DNA of 64,000 nucleotides, from NCBI RefSeq assembly GCF_034675845.1, contig NZ_JAUCCU010000001.1, positions 1,488,001-1,552,000 of the forward strand. Reading direction: 5' to 3'. Below the pieces are notes generated by a model that was not told the origin of the DNA, searched no databases, and saw only the letters and a program-made list of their open reading frames with translations. The position numbers and the translations under genes were made by a program. The DNA is from Castellaniella sp. Its GTDB lineage: Bacteria; Pseudomonadota; Gammaproteobacteria; Burkholderiales; Burkholderiaceae_B. This document shows positions 9,101 through 17,100 of the stretch, piece after piece. How positions within the stretch are numbered: position 1 is the stretch's first letter; every line of letters starts with the position of its first letter.

Positions 9101-10113
9101 CCGTCCTGGGTCTGGACAATATCCCCGCCATCGAAGATGACTTCTTTGCCCTGGGCGGCCATTCACTGCTGGCGGCGCGCCTCGCGCTACAGCTGCGCGA
9201 CCCCTGGGAGGTCTCCCTGGGCACAATTTTCCAGCATCCCACCGTCAGCCGCCTGGCCCGCCATCTGGATGCCCAGGCCGACTGCACGGCAGACGCGACC
9301 CAAGCGGGCTTTGGCCCGATAGTCACGCTGCGCGAGGCCCCCGGCCTGCCAGCCCTGTTCTGCCTCCACCCGGCAGGCGGCTTGTCCTGGTGTTATGGCG
9401 CACTGGCGCGCGCCCTGTCCCCGGCTCGCAGCGTGCATGGCATTCAGGCGCCCGCCCTGGCGGGCCAGCCTACCCCAGACAGCCTGACGGAACTGGCCAG
9501 CCACTACGCCGATCTGATGCTTGCCCTGCAAGCGGACGGTCCCTATCACCTGGCAGGCTGGTCCGTCGGCGGTATTCTGGCGCAAGCCATTGCGGTTGAA
9601 CTGCAGCAACGCGGACACGCCGTCGGGGTGCTTGCCCTGTTGGATGCCTATCCCAGCGAGGTCTGGCGTGATCGCCCCGAGCCCGCCGCAGACGATCTTT
9701 ACAAGGCCCTGCTGCACATTGCCGGGGCTGACCCACAGGCCTTGCCGCACACACACCTGAATCGTGCCGGCGTGATTGGTTTTCTGCGCAGCAAAGGCCA
9801 CCCGCTGGGCGAGCTGTCCGATATCCGTCTGGATGCGGTTTTCGATACGGTCGGCCACACCAATCAGCTCGTGCGCCGCCACTGGCAGCTTCACTATGAC
9901 GGTCCGGCGCTGCACTTCCAGGCCGCGCTGGATCACAGCGACACGGGCCTGGACCCGCAGGCCTGGCAGCCCCATGTGACCAGCCTGGCGATTCATGCCA
10001 TTCCCGCCACCCACGCCAGCCTGCCCGGTGCCGATGCCATCGCCCGGATCGCCCCGATCCTGAATACCTGTCTGGTGGCTGCCGATACGGCAATCAAGCC
10101 CGCCATCCACTAA
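6130..10113 (+). CDS. entF: Enterobactin synthetase component F (NRPS: C-A-PCP-TE)
   Basis: 1327 residues from the ATG at 6130; the frame is open 36 bases further up but that would intrude on the carrier gene. Domains in order: condensation (about 10-440, HHLAADG near 150), adenylation (about 465-960, core YTSGSTGAPKG near 617), peptidyl carrier (about 965-1045, LGGHSLL near 1009) and thioesterase (about 1065-1320, GWSVGG near 1144). Pocket residues read from the alignment are D-V-W-H-F-S-L-V-D-K, the serine code of EntF. The expected product is a cyclic trimer of DHB-serine. No MbtH-like helper gene is visible in the window. The length is close to E. coli EntF (about 1290). Confidence 0.95.
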   Translation: MTAETLPSNTAAALLLDWVPLTEAQEGLWYAQRLDPANPIFNPAHCTTLRGPLDVPRFIRAVNQALAEAQALSLRFRELPDGPVQALDPGLSPSLEVHDLRHNAPDRAQAHAWAWIRDDLARPVDPLRQALSHQALFLCGPTLTLWYQRVHHLAADGYGMALIEGRATRLYAALGNTATPVEPPLAPLAPVWAEDQAWRASEARRRAQAFWRDHCQGHLPAASLTTDTALSAHVCLRHETDADPSLVAALQALEASTEVSWPDILTILGAAYIARHLGPAECSVGVPAMGRLGSRSARAVATVMNIVPWVCQLAENIPLADTLVQGARSLRTLRRHSRYRAEHLRRDLALPGGLPRLHGAILNVLPFDAPYAAVGLDAAQTVLCTGPVEDITFSFRAAPDGSALRLEVEANPSLYTSAQAQAYLTRLAVFLSAALQAQQLADVATLTPAEHERWALAPNRTDHPLPDGTLWSRIQTCLLAQPDHIGLQDATKGTHPWTYAEIDAWTAQAAWQLQQRGARPGTRIAVAMPRSALRVLCLLSILRSGAAYLPLDAAQPPARLRHILDDAQALLLISSLDLCDGLVTQALDPDTLGQMTNFSPAAPRPDPYPASPQDPAYLIYTSGSTGAPKGVIVSHAAIVNRLEWMRMHYAIDAADRILQKTPATFDVSVWELFLPFLSGARLVVAPPDAHRDPAWLCRLIRQHTISVLHFVPSMLAAILEEPDAQGLETRLVFCSGEALPAVLRDRFKRTITAQLHNLYGPTEAAVDVSYWPADRDDYSQPVPIGWPVWNTQMHVLDVGLHPVPPGVTGQLYLGGCQLAIGYLGRPDLTAERFIPAPVGLPGPRLYATGDLASRRDDGAIVYLGRLDHQVKLRGQRIELGEIEAVLTAHPAIAQAAVLVREDEPGHTLLVAYLVMTEPGQTAEPVALKAYAASLLPDYMVPSAWVQLPALPTTANGKLDRKALPRPAFSHRDHGHAPRTPTEHRVAQAFQAVLGLDNIPAIEDDFFALGGHSLLAARLALQLRDPWEVSLGTIFQHPTVSRLARHLDAQADCTADATQAGFGPIVTLREAPGLPALFCLHPAGGLSWCYGALARALSPARSVHGIQAPALAGQPTPDSLTELASHYADLMLALQADGPYHLAGWSVGGILAQAIAVELQQRGHAVGVLALLDAYPSEVWRDRPEPAADDLYKALLHIAGADPQALPHTHLNRAGVIGFLRSKGHPLGELSDIRLDAVFDTVGHTNQLVRRHWQLHYDGPALHFQAALDHSDTGLDPQAWQPHVTSLAIHAIPATHASLPGADAIARIAPILNTCLVAADTAIKPAIH

Positions 10114-10139
10114 TTCCCCCCAAGAAAAAAGGAATCCAC

Positions 10140-11252
10140 ATGAAGCCCACCCCGGCCCAAGGCCGCCTGTACGCACGCAGCGCAAAATTCATCTGCGCCA
10201 GCGCCATCCTGGGATTGGCCGCTGGCTGCGCAACACAGCCACCCAGCGCCTCGGCCACCGCGCCCGCCGCCCCGACATGGACCTTTGTCGCCCAAGCCAC
10301 CGACCTGCTGCCGGGCGTCTACCAAAGCGCCTATAGCACCAAGACCGGGCAACTCTATATCACCAGCGCGGTCGGCCGCCCGCCCGTGCGCGAGTCCCAT
10401 CTGATGGCTTTCGATCCCGCCACCCAGCGCCTCGGCACCCAGGTCAGCCCTGCGGCACAAGCCAGCAAACAAGATGGCCAGTTGCAGGCCGTCTACGGCA
10501 TTGCCGTGGACGATTTGCATGGACAGGTCTGGACCACCAATACCCGCAGCGGCTCAGTGGCGGTCTACGCGCAAAACAGTCTGGCTCTGACCAAGCAGTT
10601 CCCGGACAACGCCACCCCGCATGCGCGTGATGTCGTGGTGGATACCGCCCAGCAGCGCGCCTACGTGTCCTCACCCGCCAGCGATCTGATTTCCGTGTTT
10701 GACACCACCACGCTGACCCCCTTGCCCAGCATCCCCCTGAAAGGCGTCGGCGAAACGCCAAAACCCATGAGTCTGGCCCTGGATAGCGCCCACCAACGAC
10801 TGTATAGCGTCAGCCTGAACACCGCCGAAGTCTTTGTCATTGACACGGCGACGGGCAAACAGATCGCCAGCCATCCCATCCCGAATGCCCAGGGCGGAGC
10901 GGGTATTGCCGTCGATAACCAGGCGCAGCAGCTATACGTCGCGGCCCAGAAATCCGGCAACCTCAGCATCATGGATGCCTTGAACGGCCAGATCCTGCAC
11001 CAGATTCCCACCGGGGCAGGCGCCCTGAATGTCGCCTTCGACCCGGTCAAGCGTCTGGCCTATGTCGCCAATCGCAGTGCGGGCACGGTCACGGTGGTCA
11101 ATACCGCAGGCGTGATTCAGGCGCAGATCGACACCGGCTCCTTTCCCAATCACATCACCATGACACCAGACGGCACGGCTTGGGCCTTGGTGAAGAAAAA
11201 CAAAGACGATCCCCGCCTGGACCGCATTGTCCGCATCGAGGCCCGCCGCTAA
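10140..11252 (+). CDS. YncE-like beta-propeller lipoprotein
   Basis: 370 residues with an N-terminal signal ending in LAAGC (Cys30), a lipobox, so probably a membrane-anchored lipoprotein. The rest is a run of about 40-residue blades with YVTN-family features such as VYGIAVDD, VDTAQQRAYVSSPASD and FDPVKRLAYVANRS, predicting a seven-bladed propeller like E. coli YncE. A good ribosome binding site (AAAAAAGGA) lies 8 bases before the ATG. It sits between entF and entC in the same operon, 3 bases before the entC start. Its role is not established; E. coli YncE is reported as iron-responsive and periplasmic. A function in siderophore handling is inference from position. Confidence 0.82.
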   Translation: MKPTPAQGRLYARSAKFICASAILGLAAGCATQPPSASATAPAAPTWTFVAQATDLLPGVYQSAYSTKTGQLYITSAVGRPPVRESHLMAFDPATQRLGTQVSPAAQASKQDGQLQAVYGIAVDDLHGQVWTTNTRSGSVAVYAQNSLALTKQFPDNATPHARDVVVDTAQQRAYVSSPASDLISVFDTTTLTPLPSIPLKGVGETPKPMSLALDSAHQRLYSVSLNTAEVFVIDTATGKQIASHPIPNAQGGAGIAVDNQAQQLYVAAQKSGNLSIMDALNGQILHQIPTGAGALNVAFDPVKRLAYVANRSAGTVTVVNTAGVIQAQIDTGSFPNHITMTPDGTAWALVKKNKDDPRLDRIVRIEARR

Positions 11253-11254
11253 TC

Positions 11255-12421
11255 ATGGATATGCTGACACGCATTCAGCCCAAGCAGGCCGACCGGCCCT
11301 GCCCAGATCCTGACTTTCTTCCGGGGGACAGCCTGTTCGCTTCTCGGGAGGGGGTTTTTCACGGACGCGGCTGCCTGCTGCACACGGAGCCACTGGGCGA
11401 TATCAGCCGCCAGGCGACCAGCCTGCTGGCCCAGGCAGCGGACACCCAGGCGGCGCCTGTGCTACTGGGTCTGCTGCCCTATGACCCAGCCCAGCCGGCG
11501 CAACTGCGCATCCCCCGGACAATCCACTGCCCCCACCCACCCACCCAAGCATCATCCGCCACGCCCCCGGCCCGCGTTCTGCAGGCCCGCGAATACCCCT
11601 CCCGCACACAATACGAACAGGGAGTGCGCGATGCCCTGCGGCGCTTGGACCAAGAATCTGCCTTGCGCAAGCTGGTGCTGTCCCGCACGCTGCAACTGAG
11701 GCTGGCGCAGGACATCGACCTGCACACGGTCATCCAGCGCCTGTGGCAGCGCAATCCACACGGCTACACCTACGCCATGCCACTGGGCGACGATCAGCAT
11801 TACTTTATCGGGGCCAGCCCTGAACTGCTGATCCAGCGCCACGGCCGCCGGATCACCGTGCACCCGCTGGCGGGCACCGCTGCCCGTCACGCAGATCCGC
11901 AGGCTGACGCCGACAGCGCCCAGGCCCTGTTGGATTCCCCGAAAGACCTGCACGAACACGCCATCGTGGTCGAGGCCATCGACACGATCCTGCGCCCCTT
12001 GTGCCGCCATCTGAACATTCCCGCCCGACCCAGCCTGACCTCCACGACCCGACTATGGCATCTGGGTACGCCTATCCAGGGCGAGCTGGCCGATCCTGGC
12101 ATCACCGCCCTGGACCTGGCCATTGCCCTGCATCCCACCCCGGCGGTCTGCGGCCTGCCGACCGCCGACGCACGCCGGGCCATTGCCGATATTGAGCCCT
12201 TCGAACGCGGCTATTTCGCCGGCGCCGTCGGCTGGTGCAATGCCCAGGGTGATGGTGTCTGGTCAGTGGCGATCCGCTGCGTCCAGAGCGCAGGTCGCGA
12301 CCTGACTCTCTATGCCGGCGCAGGCATCGTGCCCGGCTCGGTGCCCGAACAAGAACGTATTGAAACCGGAAATAAGCTGCGCACCATCCTGGATGCGCTA
12401 GGGATCGAGTTCACGCCATGA
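11255..12421 (+). CDS. entC: Isochorismate synthase
   Basis: Converts chorismate to isochorismate, the first step to 2,3-dihydroxybenzoate. 388 residues from the ATG at 11255, just after the lipoprotein stop. The C-terminal chorismate-binding fold is clear: LRKLVLSRTLQL, FIGASPELLI, HPLAGTAARH, HPTPAVCGLP, FERGYFAGAVGW and AGAGIVPGSVPEQERIETGNK all match EntC/DhbC. The absence of a fused lyase and the following entB and entA exclude a salicylate synthase role. The stop overlaps the entB start (ATGA). Confidence 0.94.
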   Translation: MDMLTRIQPKQADRPCPDPDFLPGDSLFASREGVFHGRGCLLHTEPLGDISRQATSLLAQAADTQAAPVLLGLLPYDPAQPAQLRIPRTIHCPHPPTQASSATPPARVLQAREYPSRTQYEQGVRDALRRLDQESALRKLVLSRTLQLRLAQDIDLHTVIQRLWQRNPHGYTYAMPLGDDQHYFIGASPELLIQRHGRRITVHPLAGTAARHADPQADADSAQALLDSPKDLHEHAIVVEAIDTILRPLCRHLNIPARPSLTSTTRLWHLGTPIQGELADPGITALDLAIALHPTPAVCGLPTADARRAIADIEPFERGYFAGAVGWCNAQGDGVWSVAIRCVQSAGRDLTLYAGAGIVPGSVPEQERIETGNKLRTILDALGIEFTP

Positions 12422-13053
12422 GCATCCCCAGCCTGCCCTCTTATCCCATGCCAGACCAGCCGGTGAACAATCGGGTCAATTGGTCGCTTGAGCGCGCCCG
12501 GACTGCCCTGCTGATCCACGACATGCAGGATTATTTTCTGGGTAAATTCGATACCACCCAAGCGCCCATTCCGGAGCTGCTCAGTACCATCACGCGGCTG
12601 CGCGCACGCTGCCATACGTTGGGTATCCCGGTGTTCTACACCGCCCAGCCGCCCGTGCAGCCCGCCGCCGACCGTGCCTTGTTGAACGATTTCTGGGGAC
12701 CTGGCTTGACCGACCCAGCGCAGCAAGCGGGCGCCGGGGTGGTGTCCCCGCTGACCCCTGGCCCGCAAGACACAGTACTGACCAAATGGCGCTACAGCGC
12801 CTTCCAGCGCTCTGATTTTCGCCAACAACTGGAAAACCAGGGGCGCGATCAGTTGCTGATTACCGGCGTCTACGCCCATATTGGCTGTCTCAGCACCGCC
12901 CTGGAGGCCTTTATGCAGGACATCCAACCCTTTCTGGTCCTGGACGCCTGCGCCGACTTCAGCCTGGACGACCATCAGATGGCTGTCCGCCATGTATCGC
13001 GCTGCTGCGGCATGAGCCTGACCACCGCTGAAACCCTTCAATCCCTGGCCTGA
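12418..13053 (+). CDS. entB: Isochorismatase (EntB N-terminal domain only)
   Basis: Hydrolyses isochorismate to 2,3-dihydro-2,3-dihydroxybenzoate and pyruvate. 211 residues that follow E. coli EntB from the N-terminus: LLIHDMQDYFL (catalytic aspartate), VFYTAQPPVQ, ALLNDFWGPGLT, TVLTKWRYSAFQRS and LLITGVYAHIGC (active-site cysteine). It ends where the aryl-carrier domain begins in canonical EntB (about 285 residues), with no frameshift remnant after the stop. The carrier function is supplied by the separate gene at 5894-6133. It overlaps entC by four bases. Confidence 0.94.
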   Translation: MSIPSLPSYPMPDQPVNNRVNWSLERARTALLIHDMQDYFLGKFDTTQAPIPELLSTITRLRARCHTLGIPVFYTAQPPVQPAADRALLNDFWGPGLTDPAQQAGAGVVSPLTPGPQDTVLTKWRYSAFQRSDFRQQLENQGRDQLLITGVYAHIGCLSTALEAFMQDIQPFLVLDACADFSLDDHQMAVRHVSRCCGMSLTTAETLQSLA

Positions 13054-13086
13054 CACGGCCCCTCTCTCTGGCCAACGCAATCTCTG

Positions 13087-13902
13087 ATGAATACTGCTCT
13101 CGATTTCCAAGATCGCCACATCCTGGTCACTGGCGCGGCCAGCGGCATCGGTGCCGCCGTGGCTCGCCAGTTGCTGGTTCGGGGTGCCCGCGTTTCCGCA
13201 GTCGACCTCGACGAGCAGGGCCTGCAGCAACTGCGCATTGCCGCCGTTCATCCTGCGCCTGCGAAAGGGCTCGCGGATCACCAGCGTCTATGGCTGGCCC
13301 ACCTGGATGTGCGGGACGCCGCTGCCGTCAACCGCATCGTCGACCAGGCCCAGGCCGCCCTGGGCCCGCTGGACGGTCTGGCCAGCGTGGCGGGTGTGCT
13401 GGAAATGGGCAATATCATCGATCTGGACGACGCCCAATGGGCGCATTGTTTTGATGTGAACGCCACCGGCGTATTTCATGTCTGCCGATCCGTGGCCCGA
13501 CAACTGCATCAACGTGGATCAGGCGCGATCACGGTGGTCAGCTCTAATGCAGCCACGACGCCACGCGCCGGGATGGCAGCCTATGCAGCCTCCAAGGCCG
13601 CCGTGACACAGTTTGCGCGCTGCCTCGGGCTGGAGCTTGCCCCACACGGCATCCGGGTCAATATCGTGTCGCCTGGCTCTACCGACACAGCCATGCAGCA
13701 GGCCATGTGGGCGCGAGGCAGTTCGCTGTCCACCGTCATCCAGGGAGATGCCGTCCACTGGCGGCTGGGCATCCCCCTGGGCAAGATTGCCACACCGGAC
13801 GAAATCGCGACATCCGTGCTGTTTTTGCTATCGGACCACGCCAGCCACATCACCTTGCATGATTTACGGGTAGACGGCGGCGCAACCCTGGATCAAGGGT
13901 GA
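13087..13902 (+). CDS. entA: 2,3-dihydro-2,3-dihydroxybenzoate dehydrogenase
   Basis: Short-chain dehydrogenase of 271 residues that oxidises the EntB product to 2,3-dihydroxybenzoate with NAD+. Features are the nucleotide-binding TGAASGIGAAVA near residue 17, a catalytic serine in VVSSNAATTP and YAASK near residue 167. The C-terminal part, IPLGKIATPDEIATSVLFLLSD, is typical of EntA/DhbA. It is the last gene of the biosynthetic operon, 33 bases after entB. An AT-rich spacer with an inverted repeat follows. Confidence 0.92.
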   Translation: MNTALDFQDRHILVTGAASGIGAAVARQLLVRGARVSAVDLDEQGLQQLRIAAVHPAPAKGLADHQRLWLAHLDVRDAAAVNRIVDQAQAALGPLDGLASVAGVLEMGNIIDLDDAQWAHCFDVNATGVFHVCRSVARQLHQRGSGAITVVSSNAATTPRAGMAAYAASKAAVTQFARCLGLELAPHGIRVNIVSPGSTDTAMQQAMWARGSSLSTVIQGDAVHWRLGIPLGKIATPDEIATSVLFLLSDHASHITLHDLRVDGGATLDQG

Positions 13903-14020
13903 CCCGATGACGCGGGCAAGACACATGCCTTGCCGGGCCTGAACAGAAAATTTCCGTCATCGACAGCATGGTTTTTATTTCAAACCAAAAGACATCAGAA
14001 AAAAATGAATTGAATTTCAA

Positions 14021-14091
14021 TTTAATTGATCCGTCCCTATTTTTAAACCCATAGAACATAAGCCCTATTAAATAGGGACGGATCAATTAAA
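14021..14091. repeat. 22-bp perfect inverted repeat in AT-rich spacer between entA and gltB
   Basis: Arms at 14021-14042 and 14070-14091 are perfect reverse complements (core TTGATCCGTCCCTATTT) around a 27-base loop. A second, overlapping inverted repeat CCCTATT-A-AATAGGG (14063-14077) uses the same right arm, so the two hairpins exclude each other. No T-run follows on either strand, so it is not a textbook intrinsic terminator. The spacer 13903-14177 is much more AT-rich than its surroundings and holds no gene. It could be a transcription barrier after entA, a leftover of a small mobile element, or a REP-like repeat. Confidence 0.85.
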
Positions 14092-14177
14092 AAATGATTG
14101 TCAGCCAGGCATGAGCAGCGTAATTTTTCGATTCCACCCGCCGTGCGTGGAATCTTGCATTACCTGACGAGCCTGCC

Positions 14178-17100
14178 ATGACCCATTCTGCTTCCTGTCC
14201 TCCCGGCCATCCGGCCGCCCAGGGCTTATACCACCCCGAATACGAACATGACGCCTGCGGCGTCGGCTTTGTCGCCCACATCGAAGGGCGCAAAAGCCAC
14301 GCAGTCATCCAGCAGGCCCTGAAGATACTGGAAAACCTGGACCACCGGGGTGCCGTGGGGGCGGACGAGCTGATGGGCGATGGCGCCGGCATCCTGATCC
14401 AGATCCCGGATCAGCTGTATCGCGAAGACATGGCCGCCCAGGGGGTCACGCTGCCGCCCCCCGACGACTATGGGGTCGCCATGGTGTTTCTACCCAAGGA
14501 AACCGCCTCCCGGCTGGCCTGCGAACGCGAACTGGAACATGCTGTGCGCGACGAGGGCCAAGTCGTGTTGGGCTGGCGTGATGTTCCCATTGCCCACGAT
14601 ATGGCGATGTCGCCCACGGTACGGGCGTGCGAACCCGTGATCCGCCAGCTGTTTATCGGACGGGGGCCAGACATCATGGTGCCCGATGCGCTGGAGCGCA
14701 AACTCTACGTTATCCGCAAAACCGCCAGCCATGCCATCCAGCGCATGCAACTGGCGCATGGGCAGGAATATTTCGTGCCGTCGATCTCGGTACGCACCGT
14801 AGTCTACAAAGGCTTGCTGCTGGCCAGCCAGGTCGGCGTGTACTACCGCGACCTGACGGATACCCGCGTGGCGTCGGCGCTGGCGATGGTCCACCAGCGG
14901 TTCTCCACCAACACCTTCCCCGCCTGGCCCCTGGCCCACCCCTATCGCATGATTGCGCACAACGGCGAAATCAATACGGTCAAAGGTAATTTCAACTGGC
15001 TCAGGGCGCGCGAAGGCGTGATGACTTCCGCCGTGCTGGGCGAAGACCTGGGCAAGCTCTACCCCATCGTCTACGAAGGCCAGTCGGATACGGCAACTTT
15101 CGACAACTGCCTGGAACTGCTGGTCATGTCCGGCTATTCTCTGGCCCATGCCATGATGATCATGATCCCGGAAGCCTGGGAACAGCATGCGGACATGGAC
15201 GAGTCGCGGCGCGCCTTCTACGAATATCACGCCGCCATGATGGAGCCCTGGGACGGCCCCGCCGCCGTGACCTTCACGGATGGCCGCCAGATCGGTGCCA
15301 TGCTGGACCGCAACGGCCTGCGTCCAGCCCGCTACCTGATCACCGACGACAAGATGGTGGTCCTGGCATCCGAAGCCGGCACCCTGCCGATTCCCGAACA
15401 CCGCATCATCAAGAAGTGGCGCCTGCAACCCGGCAAGATGCTGCTGATCGACCTGCAACAGGGCCGCATCATCGAAAACGAGGAAATCAAGTCCCAGCTG
15501 GCCAATGCGCACCCTTATCCGCAATGGATCGAGCGCCTGCGCATGAAGCTGGAAGATTTGCCGACCCTGAAAGCCGACGATCTGCCCGAGTCCAGCGCCA
15601 GTCTGCTGGATCGACAGCAGGCTTTTGGCTGGACCCAGGAGGACTTCAAGTTCATCCTGGAGCCGATGGCCAGAACCGGCCAGGAAGATATCGGGTCCAT
15701 GGGCAACGACGCCCCCTTGACCGTGTTGTCGGATCGACCCAAGCCTTTCTACAGTTATTTTCGCCAGATGTTTGCCCAGGTGACGAATCCGCCGATTGAC
15801 TCGATCCGCGAACAGTTGGTGATGTCACTGGTTTCCTTTATCGGCCCCAAGCCCAATCTGCTGGACATCAATAACGTCAACCCTCCCCTGCGCCTGGAAA
15901 TCAACCAGCCGGTGCTGAATCAGGCCGCCATGGCGCAACTGCGCCATATCAGCCGCCAGACCAACGATAAATTCCGTTGCAGCGAACTGGACATTACCTA
16001 TCCGGCGGCCTGGGGACCGGAAGGCATCGAAGCCAGCCTGGCCTCGCTTTGCGCCACGGCAGCCGACGCCGTGCGCAGCGGCAACAACATCCTGCTGATC
16101 AGCGACCGCAAGGTGGACGCCGAACGCGTGGCCATTCCGGCCCTGCTGGCGACTTCCGCCATCCACCAGCACCTGATCCGCGCCGGTCTGCGCACTAAAA
16201 CCGGCCTGGTGGTGGAAACCGGATCGGCCCGTGAAACACACCATTTCGCCCTGCTGGCCGGCTATGGGGCGGAGGCAATTCACCCCTGGCTGGCCCTGGA
16301 AACCCTGGCCACACTGGAAGAAACCATCCCCCAGGCGATTGATCATTACATTCATGCCATCGGCAAGGGGCTGAAGAAAGTGATGTCCAAGATGGGCATT
16401 TCCACCTATATGTCCTATACCGGGGCGCAGATTTTCGAGGCGGTCGGTCTGCACAGCAGCCTGGTGGAAAAATATTTCAGCGGCACTGCCAGCAACATCG
16501 AGGGCATCGATATCTTCCAAGTGGCGGACGAAGCCCTGCGCACCCATCAGGCGGCCTTCGGCACCAACCCCGTGCTGGCCAACCAGCTGGACGAAGGCGG
16601 CGACTACGCGTTTCGTATCCGGGGCGAAGCCCACCTGTGGACACCGGACTCCATCGCCAAGCTGCAGCACGCGACCCGCGCCAACAACTACTCCACCTTC
16701 AAGGAATACGCCCAGCTGATCAATGATCAGTCGCGGCGTCACATGACGCTGCGCGGCCTGTTTGAATTCCGCGTGGACCCTGCCCAGGCCATCCCCCTGT
16801 CCGAAGTCGAGCCTGCCAAGGAAATCGTCAAGCGCTTTGCCTCCGGCGCCATGTCGCTGGGATCGATTTCCACCGAAGCCCACACCACGCTGGCCGTGGC
16901 CATGAACCGCATCGGCGGCAAGTCCAATACCGGCGAAGGCGGCGAAGACGCCCTGCGCTACCGCGACGAAATGCGCGTCGGCAAGCCCACCGTGCGCAAG
17001 GGCGACACCATCGCCTCGGTGCTGGGGCCTGACCGCATCGTCGCCGACATTCCTCTGATGGCAGGTGATTCCCTGCGTTCCCGCATCAAGCAGGTGGCAT

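Noticed and set aside
9187..10185. 332-codon minus-strand frame over the EntF thioesterase domain
   Set aside because: Shadow of the EntF frame; no recognisable domain.
12418..13053. Truncated entB by mutation
   Set aside because: No carrier-domain remnant follows the stop in any frame, and an intact separate carrier gene exists at 5894-6133, so this is a split, not decay.
14021..14091. Intrinsic terminator of the ent operon
   Set aside because: The inverted repeat has a 27-base loop and no T-run on either strand; listed as a repeat instead.
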